The position numbers were made by a program, and so were the translations under genes. From Halomonas sp. ML-15 (GTDB taxonomy: Bacteria; Pseudomonadota; Gammaproteobacteria; Pseudomonadales; Halomonadaceae), in contig NZ_JACXZT010000002.1 in NCBI RefSeq assembly GCF_014779595.1, positions 248,001 through 312,000 of the forward strand: a DNA stretch of 64,000 nucleotides, read 5' to 3'. Within the stretch, counting starts at the first letter, position 1. The number at the start of each line of letters is the position of its first letter. The notes beneath the pieces were generated by a model. It was not told where the DNA came from. It was given only the letters and a program-made list of their open reading frames with translations, and ran no database searches. Below are positions 8,760-17,694 of this stretch, one piece after another.

Positions 8760-9835
8760 GCATCGGCGTAACGGGTCATCGAACCGGCCAGCAACAGGGC
8801 GATCAGATCGGCTTGACGGTGGGTGTCGGTCTTCTGGAACAGGTTGCGCAGGTGAAATGCCACGGTGGTGGTGGCAATGGATAGCCGTTCGGCGATCTCG
8901 TCGGTGCGCCAGCCCTCGGCCAGGGCCACGGCGATGCGTGCTTCACCGGGCGTCAGGCCGAACAGGCTGGCCAGCATCTGCTGGGAGAGCTTGCCGCGAT
9001 GCTCGGGGTCGGCGAGCATCACCACCACCGAGGGGGCCGTGACCATCGCCATATCGGGATGGGGCAGCGAGCAGGCCAGCAGCAACAGATCACGCCGTTC
9101 GCCGGGGCGCGGCAGGCGTAGGCAGCGGGTCGTGTCTTCGCCGGCCTGGCTGGCGGCCAGCGAGGCGTCGAGGATCTTCTTCAGGGCCCGTGAGTCGCGC
9201 TTGCCGAGCGCCATCAGGGAGTCGTCCAAGCGCAGGCCATTCTGTTCACACACCAGTTGCTGGGCCTGACGATTGGCGAATAGACGCTTGCCATCATGGT
9301 CGAGCAGTACCATGCCCGGTGCCACCAGATCCAGCGCTCTGGTGGCGGCGCCGAAGGCCTGCTGGGATATTTCATGACGCAGCTGGGCCATGGCTTGACG
9401 CAGCTCGTCGAGCTCCTCATGCGCCTTGTGTCGCATGCGCCGCACTTGGCGCAGTCGAGCGCCGATGGTAACCAGCAACAGGTCGAAATCGACCGGTTTA
9501 ACCAGATAGTCGTCGGCACCGAGACGCTTGCCATCGACGATATCTCTGGGTTCCGAGAGGGCGGTGAGGAAGACGAACGGGGTGTCGGCGAGGTCGGGGC
9601 GACGCTGCCGAATATCCTCGAGTATCCGGTAGCCGTCGTGCCCTGGCATGTTGATATCGCATAGGATCAGGTCGGGAACGGCACTCTCGAGCTGCTGCAT
9701 CGCCTGGTCGCCGTCGGCGGCCTCGATCACGCCGTAGCCGGCTTCCTTGAGCTCTTCGCAGATGTCGCGGCGCAGTTCGTGGTGATCTTCGGCGCACAGG
9801 ATCAGTGGGGGGCGCGGGTCCGTGGTCGATGTCAT
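8756..9835 (-). CDS. Response regulator with LuxR-type HTH output
   Basis: Receiver domain (1-120) with phospho-acceptor Asp60 in LILCDINMPGHDGY, Thr91 and Lys113 (LVKP), then a coiled stretch and a PAS-like middle region (about 150-270). The C-terminus is a LuxR/GerE HTH (LTPGEARIAVALAEG...IAERLSIATTTVAFHLRNLFQKT). This predicts a DNA-binding transcription factor controlled by phosphorylation. The ATG overlaps the stop of the kinase gene (ATGA), so the two should form a cognate pair. Target genes are not evident; the divergent block starting at 12289 is a candidate by position only. Confidence 0.88.
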   Translation of the reverse strand: MTSTTDPRPPLILCAEDHHELRRDICEELKEAGYGVIEAADGDQAMQQLESAVPDLILCDINMPGHDGYRILEDIRQRRPDLADTPFVFLTALSEPRDIVDGKRLGADDYLVKPVDFDLLLVTIGARLRQVRRMRHKAHEELDELRQAMAQLRHEISQQAFGAATRALDLVAPGMVLLDHDGKRLFANRQAQQLVCEQNGLRLDDSLMALGKRDSRALKKILDASLAASQAGEDTTRCLRLPRPGERRDLLLLACSLPHPDMAMVTAPSVVVMLADPEHRGKLSQQMLASLFGLTPGEARIAVALAEGWRTDEIAERLSIATTTVAFHLRNLFQKTDTHRQADLIALLLAGSMTRYADA

Positions 9836-11598
9836 GGGGCCTCTCCCGTTGCAGTAGTGGCGGCGCTGGCATGGGGTAGACGCAGGCGGAAGGTGGTGCC
9901 GGTGCCGGGGTGTGAATCGACATCGATATCGCCATGCTGAATGCGTGCCAGATGACGGGCGATATTGAGCCCTAGCCCGATGCCGGGTTGATCGGTGGCA
10001 TTGGAGGAGCGGAAGAAACGTTCAAACAGCCGCGCTTGATCCACGTTGTCGATGCCGCGGCCGTGATCACGAACGGCACAGTAGACACCGAGGTCGTCAC
10101 GCCCCAGGCAGACCTCGATGGGGGTGTCATCGGGTGAGTATTTGAGGGCATTCGAGAGCAGGTTGGTAAGAATCTGCTCGACCAGTATGGGGTCGCAACG
10201 GGCCAGCAACGGGGCATCCTCCTGGTGCCTAAGTTGGATGCGTGATGAGCCGCTGGCGTCGGCTTGCAGATGGCAGCATCGCTCTGCCAGGGGCTGCAGG
10301 TCACAGCATGTCGAGGCGGCCTCTATCTGGCCGCCATCCAGGCGTGCGGCGGTCAGCGAGCTGCCCACCAGGCGTGTCATGTGGGCAACGGCGTCGCGCA
10401 GGCGCTGGTAGCGCTGCTGGCGCTCCTCGTCAGCAAGGCTCGCGCCGCGCCGCTGCAGGCGCTGCAGGCCGGAGTCGATCACCGCCAGAGGGGTGCGGAA
10501 CTGGTGCGAGACCATGGCCGCAAAGCTGCGGTAGAAGTCGCTGACGCCGCGCTCGCGCTGCAGGGCGCGCTCGAGTGCCTCCGAGGCCTGCTTGTAAGGC
10601 GTGATATCGGCCAGCCGTATGACATGGCCGCCATCGCGGCTGCTGGTCATGGTCAGCTGCAGCCAGCCCAGCTCGGCGATATGCAGATCGCAGCGCAGCG
10701 TGCGTTCGTGCGCGACGCCGTCCAGTTCGCCATTATCGTCGCAGTCGCGGAGTACCGTCAGGGCGTGCTCCAGGGAGCATCCCAGCGGCAGTCGTCGACT
10801 GGCATCGGGCAGCATCTGCGTCAGTTTGGGATTGACCAGCGCCAGTCGGCCATCGGCATCGAAGGCGGCAAAGGCATCCGGTGCCGTATCGATGGCCGCG
10901 ACTACCCGATGTCGCGCTGCCTCGAGATCCTGGGTACGACGCTCCACTTCGACTTCCAGCTGGTCGCGATGCTCGGCCAGTGCCTGCTGGGCAGCGCGTC
11001 GCTGGCGCAGTGCACCGATGAGCAAGGCGGCCAGGGCCAGCCCGCAAAGCATGAGCCCCACCACCGACGCGATCACCTGCAGGGTGCTGTCGCGGTGCCG
11101 GTCAAGGCGTTCGCCGGTAGCCTCCCACTCTTCGACCATGACGGCATTGGCAATGCGGTTGAGGTCCTGCATCAACGGCTTGAGCTCGGCGTGGATACTA
11201 TCGGCCACTCTCGGTGCGTCGGGCGCGATGGCGTCGAGTTGCGGTTCGATGGACGCCAGGCGCTCGAAGGCGTCATCGACCTGCTCGGCGAAGCCCAGCG
11301 CCTCCAGGTAGCGACGCTGGGGGCCCTCGTCGAGCAACACCAGGCGGCTGGTCAGCACGTCATAGCGCAGTGCCGGGCGAGCGGCCTGGTCACCGAGCGT
11401 AAGGCGGTGGACTTCTTCGTCGAGCCGGTGGCTGGCCACCTGCGCCTGGGAAATCACCCATAGCATGTTCTCGCTGACGTTGCTGCGCATGTCCTGCTCG
11501 ACCTGGATCAGGCGCACCAGTGAGAACGTCAATAGTCCGGCGAAGGCGACCATCGCCAGGGCCGGCAGTGCATAGGCCGGGCGGCGACGCCAGACCAT
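9832..11598 (-). CDS. Membrane sensor histidine kinase with PAS domain
   Basis: Predicted inner-membrane sensor of 588 residues. Two membrane segments (about 12-30 and 175-198) enclose a helical periplasmic domain of about 145 residues. After a coiled coil come a PAS domain, HisKA with SHQFRTPL (phospho-His) and HATPase with NLLSNALKYS, DHGRGID and GIGLGL. ATG 11598 is chosen because it overlaps the upstream stop as ATGA; an upstream GTG at 11628 would add ten residues. The ligand is unknown. The upstream exported protein may act as its periplasmic partner. Confidence 0.87.
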   Translation of the reverse strand: MVWRRRPAYALPALAMVAFAGLLTFSLVRLIQVEQDMRSNVSENMLWVISQAQVASHRLDEEVHRLTLGDQAARPALRYDVLTSRLVLLDEGPQRRYLEALGFAEQVDDAFERLASIEPQLDAIAPDAPRVADSIHAELKPLMQDLNRIANAVMVEEWEATGERLDRHRDSTLQVIASVVGLMLCGLALAALLIGALRQRRAAQQALAEHRDQLEVEVERRTQDLEAARHRVVAAIDTAPDAFAAFDADGRLALVNPKLTQMLPDASRRLPLGCSLEHALTVLRDCDDNGELDGVAHERTLRCDLHIAELGWLQLTMTSSRDGGHVIRLADITPYKQASEALERALQRERGVSDFYRSFAAMVSHQFRTPLAVIDSGLQRLQRRGASLADEERQQRYQRLRDAVAHMTRLVGSSLTAARLDGGQIEAASTCCDLQPLAERCCHLQADASGSSRIQLRHQEDAPLLARCDPILVEQILTNLLSNALKYSPDDTPIEVCLGRDDLGVYCAVRDHGRGIDNVDQARLFERFFRSSNATDQPGIGLGLNIARHLARIQHGDIDVDSHPGTGTTFRLRLPHASAATTATGEAP

Positions 11599-12131
11599 CA
11601 GCGGATCTCGAGTCGTTCGAGTTGCCACACCCAGCGATAGTCGTAGCGAATATCCTGCAGCTCGGTGTGATCGTCACGCGGATAGACGATCCAAAGCGGC
11701 CCCTTGTCCTGGGCGGTGAGCGTTTCGCCGTCCATGGTGTCGGCCAGCAGTACATCGTATTCGTGAAAGTCCTGCATGGGGATGTCGATGATGTAGTCGT
11801 TCAGGGCCGTGGCCACGGCCTTGTCACCCTCGGCGCCGACGGCATCGAGCAGGTCGCGCATCAAGACCCCTTCGAAATGGCTGACGCCGTCGGTGACCAC
11901 GGTTGCCGTGTCCAGCGTCTGGCGGGGCAGGTCGTCGAACAGGCTGCGGTCGAAGTGGGCTTCTTCGCCGACATTGGGATGGGCGATAGCGCCGCTGATG
12001 TACAAGAGGGGTGTCGTCTCGGGAGCGGGGAGTCCCGCTGCGGCAGCGGGCAGGGCGATGCCTGCCAGGAATCCGGCGGCCAGCCGGCGAAGGGCGATGG
12101 TGGTCGGTGTGGAGTCGTCGCGCTCCAGCAT
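11598..12131 (-). CDS. Exported oxidoreductase molybdopterin-fold protein without Cys ligand
   Basis: Predicted periplasmic protein of 177 residues. The start at 12131 is set by AAAGGAG seven bases upstream; the frame stays open to 12269. A signal peptide (about 1-33, ending LPAAAAG) precedes a single domain resembling the molybdopterin-binding fold of sulfite oxidase/YedY-like proteins: LLYISGAIAHPN, FEGVLMRDLLDAVG, and a C-terminal PLWIVYPRDD...YDYRWVWQLERLEIR. The mature part has no cysteine, so it cannot supply the usual Mo-ligating thiolate. Coupling to a kinase gene suggests a sensory role; this is inference. Confidence 0.7.
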   Translation of the reverse strand: MLERDDSTPTTIALRRLAAGFLAGIALPAAAAGLPAPETTPLLYISGAIAHPNVGEEAHFDRSLFDDLPRQTLDTATVVTDGVSHFEGVLMRDLLDAVGAEGDKAVATALNDYIIDIPMQDFHEYDVLLADTMDGETLTAQDKGPLWIVYPRDDHTELQDIRYDYRWVWQLERLEIR

Positions 12132-12154
12132 GATGGGCTCCTTTGTCATGGGGG

Positions 12155-12167
12155 TATGGTCACCATA
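12155..12167. promoter_or_regulatory. Palindrome in the divergent intergenic region
   Basis: TATGGT-C-ACCATA, perfect 6-bp arms, between the minus-strand sensor operon (start 12131) and the plus-strand envelope block (start 12289). It could be an operator for either unit. No clear -35/-10 pairs were recognised around it. Confidence 0.25.
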
Positions 12168-12288
12168 GCCAATATCAGCGATCTCATCTTCCGACGGCTG
12201 CTCGTTGCTGTCCCCGTCTGAATGAACGGGGGAAGACGCAACTACCTGCACTAGGCTGGGAACATACAAAAATAGCAGGGGAATCAGG

Positions 12289-15200
12289 ATGCGAGTCGCC
12301 GGCCGAGTGGGAGCGGCGCTGCTGGCAGTGGCAGTAGCGCAGGGTGTCGATGCCTATCCGCAAATGACGTTCTCACAAGAACCCAATGACACCCCCGAGC
12401 AGGCCCAGTCGGTGACCGGTGAGGCGCGGCTGGTCGGCGAGGTGTCCGGCGACGACAGCGATCTGTTCTGGTGGGCGCTGGATGACAATGAGACCGACCG
12501 GCTATGGCAGGTCGAGCTGCAGGGCGATACCGAGGCGGCCATCGAGGCGCACATCGCCTGGCCTGCAGAGGAAGAGACGTCGGCATCCAGCGGCGTTGCG
12601 CAGTTCGGGGAGACCGAGCCCGAGGAGACGGCTGCCGAAGAGACGCGCCTGCTGACCATGGAGGTCAGCGCCGACCAGCCGCGGCAGCGTCGCCAGCAGC
12701 TGATTGTTCCTCCAGGCGAACACCTGATCAGCTTCCTGCCCCAGGGCATGGGCGGTGAGTACCAGTTGACCCTGACCGAAGCGGGGCGCTTGAGGATCCG
12801 AGGGCAGGTGGGACCCGACGAGGCGGATGAGCTGGAAGTGACGCCCGGTCGCGAGTGGTTCTTCCATCTCGATGTGGCCGAGCATGAGATCCCCCTGGTA
12901 CCGGAGGAGGGCGCCGAGGCGCTGCTGTGGCGTCTCGATCTGCTGGGTGAACTGGGCGTGTCCCTGGAGGCCTGGGTCGAGAACGACGCCGGTGAGCGCA
13001 TCGCCGAGGTAGAGGCTGATTCACCCGTTCAACACCAATGGGGACGTCTGGACCTTGCCGAGGGCAGTCAGCTGCATCTGCGCAATCCCCAGGGCGTAGC
13101 CATTGGGCGAGTCGGGCTGGAACTGATCGAGGATGGTCAGCGCCCTGAACCGGCTGCGGATGAGCAGGATGTCGTCGAGCTAGAGGTCGAAGCCGCGTCG
13201 CAAGACGAGGCGCTATGGTTCGGGGTCGGTGAGACGGCTGCGCTGGACCTGGTGCCGCGTCAGCGTCAGTACCTGGCCTTCTCCCTGGATGCATCGTCGG
13301 CGGGACAGCGCCTGGATGTGATCGGCGATACCGACCGTGATATCGGGGTCTGTCTGAGTCGACGCGGCGACGACGCCCGCGACCCGGTGTGCCGTGATGG
13401 CCCAGCCGAGGCGCTGTTCGATCGGATGCAGCTCGCGGCGGGGGACTATCTGCTGCAGTTACGCCTGTCGCGGCGCGCCGATGACCCCGTGCCCACCGAG
13501 GTGCGGCTGATGGAGGCGGATGTACCTGAGACGAGCGGCTGGGTAGGCGCCCCTAACGACAGCCGTGACTGGGCCGCGGTGCTGAGAGCCGGCGAGGTCC
13601 GCCAGGGGCGCTTCCAGGGCGGGGACGCCGCCTGGTTCGAGCTGCTGGTCAGTGGTGACACTCAGGTCTGGGCGTTGCATGCCGAAGGCGATCCTATCGA
13701 GCGCCTGGCGCTCTTCCATGATGGTGATCGTCGGCCCTTTCTCGACAGTCGGCAGTCGCGGCGCGACGATCCTCTGCAGCAGAGGCAACTGAGTCCGGTG
13801 CGGCTGTTGCCGGGGCGCTACCAGGTGCTTGTGGAGGGAGAAAGCACCGACTACCGTCTCGAGGCCCAGCCGCTTGGGCAGCCCCAGCCGGGGCGCGAGA
13901 TGGAGCCCAACGACGAGCCGGAGGATGCCAACCCGGTGTGGCTGGGAGCGTCTGTCGAGGGGCATTTTCACAGCGAGGATGACGAGGACCACTTCCACTT
14001 TCATCTGCCCGGAAACAATCGGCTGGTGATGGACATTGAGCCGCCGGCCGGCGGAAGCCTGGAGGCGCGACTGTTCTGGCAGGGTAGCGAGGTGCTGCGG
14101 ACCCTCGACCTGGAAGACACCACGCGGATCAGCCGGATGCTACCTCCCGGTGACTATGTCCTGCGGCTCGAGGGGGTGTCGCCTTCGCAAGCCCCCTATC
14201 GCGTCGAGTTGGACCTCGGCGATCCCTGGCACCACCAGGGCGTGGTCGGGCTGGCGAAGGACATTGACCAGGCCGCCCTGGTCCCCGAGGACGGCGTGAT
14301 CAACCCCGAGGAGCGGGGCCTGGAGGATTCCGAGGGCTATCAGCGGCTGCCGGTGACCGAGCAGGCGCGCACGCTGCATTTCGAGGCGCGGCGTTTCGGG
14401 GATCGACTCCGTTTCGTCGATGCTGACGGCAGTGAGCTCGAGATCGAAGAGACCGACGAGCGGGGTCGCCACGCCGTGACGGTGCCTGCGGGGGAGCAGT
14501 GGTATGTCTGGGCCAACATCGGCCGACGCCTCAGAAGCCTGACCCTGGAGGATCCGGCGCAGCCCTATACGCCGGAAACGGCGCCCATCAGCGTCGAGCT
14601 GGACAGCGATAGCCGGCGCTTGCCGCCTTTCCAGCCCCACGCCCAGCGCGTCGAGACCCGCTTGACGGTCAGCAACCACGATGAGACGCCCCGGGAGCTG
14701 CCCCTGAAAGCCCATGCCAGCCAGGCCGGATGGTCGCTGTCGGGGCTGCCCGAGGCGATCCGGCTCGATCCCGGTGAGCAGCGTGAGCTGCCCCTGAGCT
14801 GGACGCTGCCGCCAGAGATGCTGGAGAGTGATCCGCCCTCGCTGTTCGTGGCGGTGGGGGAGCATACGGCACGCCATGACCTGCACATGGACCCCACGGC
14901 GGTGGCCCTTGATCCGCAGTCGGTGCCTGCCGTGCCAGCGTCGCTCGATGGCAAGGTGGACATGGCCTGGAGAGGCCTTGGCGCGCACTTCGTCGATGCC
15001 GATAACGAAGCGCTGGACAGCGACCTGGGCGGCATCGCCCGCGGCGGGAACCACCTGATCGACGGCATGGCCAGTGCGGGCAGTTCCATCGAAGTCGATG
15101 CCGATCCGGGGGAGCCGCTGCCGGCGATCCGTCTGGCCGGCGATGGAGGCCTGGTGCATGGCCTGGCCCTCAATCAGCGCTCTCGGCATGCGCATAGCTA

Positions 15201-17694
15201 TCGCTGGCAAGCGGTCGAGGTCGCGCTCGGCGAGTCCCTCGACGACCTGGACGTGGTCACGACCCTGGCGCTGGAGAGCCGCGACGGCGAGCAGTTTTTC
15301 CCCTTCGATGAGCCGCTGGAGGCACGCTATGTGCAGCTGCGGCCGCTGTCGATCTTCCTTGCCGAAGGCGAGCGTCGGCGCTCACGCCACGGCAGCGGAG
15401 AGCTGCGGGTGCTCGGGGAGCCCATTGGTGAGCTGGCCGAGCGGCGTCATGATCTGCTCGACCGTGAGCTGGGCGGACACTGGCTCTACACCCTGCCGGA
15501 CATCAACAACCTGTATGGCTTTCAGGGGCAGCGCTACAGTCACCGTGGGGTGATGAACGAGCGGCGCGTGCGTCGCGGTCAGCGCATCGCCGGCGAGCGT
15601 ATCGAGATGGTCTTCGCTTTCCTGCAACAGCGAGCGGCACGGGTCGATGAGCTGCGCTGGATCGAGAACCTCGACTGGGATGGCCTGCCGGTGGAGGAGG
15701 TGGCGGTCTATTCGGCGATGGAATCGCCGGTAGGGCCCTGGGAGCACCAGGCGGACTGGCGCCTCTCGCGGGACGATGAGGGGCTGGCGACCCTGGCGCT
15801 ATCCGACGCGCCGCAGGCGCGCTATCTGCGCCTGGTCTTCGACGAGCCTGACACGCCTGAGGGCGAGCGCCGGGCCAGCTGGCGCATCCCCGAAGCGCTG
15901 CAGGCGATCGAAGCCGATGCCCTGGGCAGCGGCCGCTCGATCCTTGGCCACTGGGGACTGGACGGCCCTCGCGGTCCGCTGGAGGCGGAGCAGGATGCCG
16001 GCCAGGTGCAGGCGCGTGAGGTCGAGGATGCCGACAGCCATGCCGAGGCGCCCTACGCCCTGACGGAGCGCGTCGTAGGGCGCGTCGAGGAACCCGAGGA
16101 TACGCGCCACTATGCCCTGACCCTCGAGGCGCCGGACAACACCCTGGCGTTTGAGCTGGATGAGCCGGCTCGGGATCGGCTGCGCGCTACTCTGCATGAC
16201 CCGCAGGGCGACGCTGTGCCCCTCGATTGGTCTCCGGCCGGTGGTGGTCGTCGCCAGGCCGAGGCGGTGGGTGTTGCGGAGGGCGAATACCGCCTCACGG
16301 TCACCGAGCCGCCGCGCTCGATTGTCTTCCTGTGGGATGGCAGCGGCAGCCTGTCCAATCACCAGCCGGCGATCTATCAGGCGCTGAACCGCTTTGCCGA
16401 GGGGCTGGAACCAGAGAAAGAGGTCTTCAACATGCTGCCACTGGGTGGCCCGTTGCTGATCGATGGCTGGGCCTCGCAACCCGCTCAGGTGGCCCAGACC
16501 CTGGCGGCCTATGACGATACGTTCAGCAGTTCCAACTCTGAGCCGGCCCTGGCCCTGGCCAGCCGCGCGCTGGCGCAGCGCGAGGGGCAGCGGGCGATCT
16601 TCCTGATTACCGACGCCGAGCAGACCGGCCGCGACCTGAGCGCCTGGGAGCCACTGTCCGAGGTGCGGCCGCGAATCTTCAGCCTGGAGGCCACCCATGG
16701 TTCTAGCTCGGACACCGATGAGAACCGCTGGTACCAGAATCAGATGCTCAGCTGGGCCCAGGTGGCCGACGGCCGCTATCGCTACAGCGTCGACCGCACC
16801 GACCTGATTCGCGGTTTCGAGGCCGGCATGCGCGAGCTGCGTCAACCCAGTGAGTTCGAACTGGCGGTAGAGAAGCGCTATCAGGAACCGCCGGAGCCCG
16901 GCAGTCTGGCGGTCGTCAACGCCGACCCCGAGCAGCCGGCGGTGGCTGGCGGCGTCGTGCATCTGATCTTCGACGCATCAGGTTCCATGCTGCGCCAGAT
17001 GGAGGGTGGACGTCGTATCGACGTGGCCCGGCGCATCGTTCAGCAGACCCTCGACGAGCGCATTCCCGACGAGGTGCCGGTGGCCATGCGCGCCTATGGC
17101 CACACCGAGCCACATAGCTGCGAGACGGAGCTGCTGGTAGCGCCCGAGGGCGACAATCACGCCGAGGTGCGTGAGGTGGTGGACAACATCCAGGCCATCA
17201 ACCTGGCACGTACGCCGCTGGCAGCTTCCCTGGATGCGGTACTCGACGACCTCGATGGCTACGAGGAGCAGCCGCGGCTGGTGGTGATGCTCACCGACGG
17301 TGAGGAGACCTGCGACGGTGACGTGGCGGCCTCGGTCGATGCCCTGATCGAGGATGGCGTCGGCGTTCGCCTCAATATCGTCGGCTTTCATATCGACGAG
17401 ATCGGCCTGCAGGCCGAGTTCGAGCGCTTCGCTGCCCGGAGCGGCGGCGAGTACTTCGACAGCCACGACGGCGACGAGTTGATGGCCGGACTGGCCCAGT
17501 CGCTGGCCGCTACCTGGCGGGTGCTGGACGCCGAGGGCGACGAGGTCGCCCGGGGACGCGTGGATGACGATCCCATCGAGCTGGACGTGGGTGAGTATGC
17601 GCTGGTGGTGGAGACCCAGGCGGGTGAGCAGCGCCGGGCATTCAGCGTGGGAGCCAATCAGAACAAGACATTGGAGGTGGGGCGTGATGACTAG
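12289..17694 (+). CDS. Giant exported double-VWA protein with PPC-like and discoidin-like domains
   Basis: Predicted exported protein of 1801 residues, function unknown. A signal peptide (about 1-22, cleaving near GVDA/YPQM) is followed by a PPC-like domain opening EPNDTPEQAQ, several beta-rich acidic repeats, a second clear PPC-like domain near 537 (EMEPNDEPEDAN), and two beta-sandwich regions resembling F5/8 type C modules (about 900-1040 and 1060-1220). Two VWA domains follow: the first with WDGSGS (Asp1350), the second with DASGS (Asp1562), plus ARTPLA and TDGEETCDG, a complete MIDAS metal site. AGGGGAA lies close before the ATG. The protein is strongly acidic, as expected in halophile envelopes. 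First gene of a five-gene block, overlapping the next by 8 bases. Confidence 0.8.
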   Translation: MRVAGRVGAALLAVAVAQGVDAYPQMTFSQEPNDTPEQAQSVTGEARLVGEVSGDDSDLFWWALDDNETDRLWQVELQGDTEAAIEAHIAWPAEEETSASSGVAQFGETEPEETAAEETRLLTMEVSADQPRQRRQQLIVPPGEHLISFLPQGMGGEYQLTLTEAGRLRIRGQVGPDEADELEVTPGREWFFHLDVAEHEIPLVPEEGAEALLWRLDLLGELGVSLEAWVENDAGERIAEVEADSPVQHQWGRLDLAEGSQLHLRNPQGVAIGRVGLELIEDGQRPEPAADEQDVVELEVEAASQDEALWFGVGETAALDLVPRQRQYLAFSLDASSAGQRLDVIGDTDRDIGVCLSRRGDDARDPVCRDGPAEALFDRMQLAAGDYLLQLRLSRRADDPVPTEVRLMEADVPETSGWVGAPNDSRDWAAVLRAGEVRQGRFQGGDAAWFELLVSGDTQVWALHAEGDPIERLALFHDGDRRPFLDSRQSRRDDPLQQRQLSPVRLLPGRYQVLVEGESTDYRLEAQPLGQPQPGREMEPNDEPEDANPVWLGASVEGHFHSEDDEDHFHFHLPGNNRLVMDIEPPAGGSLEARLFWQGSEVLRTLDLEDTTRISRMLPPGDYVLRLEGVSPSQAPYRVELDLGDPWHHQGVVGLAKDIDQAALVPEDGVINPEERGLEDSEGYQRLPVTEQARTLHFEARRFGDRLRFVDADGSELEIEETDERGRHAVTVPAGEQWYVWANIGRRLRSLTLEDPAQPYTPETAPISVELDSDSRRLPPFQPHAQRVETRLTVSNHDETPRELPLKAHASQAGWSLSGLPEAIRLDPGEQRELPLSWTLPPEMLESDPPSLFVAVGEHTARHDLHMDPTAVALDPQSVPAVPASLDGKVDMAWRGLGAHFVDADNEALDSDLGGIARGGNHLIDGMASAGSSIEVDADPGEPLPAIRLAGDGGLVHGLALNQRSRHAHSYRWQAVEVALGESLDDLDVVTTLALESRDGEQFFPFDEPLEARYVQLRPLSIFLAEGERRRSRHGSGELRVLGEPIGELAERRHDLLDRELGGHWLYTLPDINNLYGFQGQRYSHRGVMNERRVRRGQRIAGERIEMVFAFLQQRAARVDELRWIENLDWDGLPVEEVAVYSAMESPVGPWEHQADWRLSRDDEGLATLALSDAPQARYLRLVFDEPDTPEGERRASWRIPEALQAIEADALGSGRSILGHWGLDGPRGPLEAEQDAGQVQAREVEDADSHAEAPYALTERVVGRVEEPEDTRHYALTLEAPDNTLAFELDEPARDRLRATLHDPQGDAVPLDWSPAGGGRRQAEAVGVAEGEYRLTVTEPPRSIVFLWDGSGSLSNHQPAIYQALNRFAEGLEPEKEVFNMLPLGGPLLIDGWASQPAQVAQTLAAYDDTFSSSNSEPALALASRALAQREGQRAIFLITDAEQTGRDLSAWEPLSEVRPRIFSLEATHGSSSDTDENRWYQNQMLSWAQVADGRYRYSVDRTDLIRGFEAGMRELRQPSEFELAVEKRYQEPPEPGSLAVVNADPEQPAVAGGVVHLIFDASGSMLRQMEGGRRIDVARRIVQQTLDERIPDEVPVAMRAYGHTEPHSCETELLVAPEGDNHAEVREVVDNIQAINLARTPLAASLDAVLDDLDGYEEQPRLVVMLTDGEETCDGDVAASVDALIEDGVGVRLNIVGFHIDEIGLQAEFERFAARSGGEYFDSHDGDELMAGLAQSLAATWRVLDAEGDEVARGRVDDDPIELDVGEYALVVETQAGEQRRAFSVGANQNKTLEVGRDD

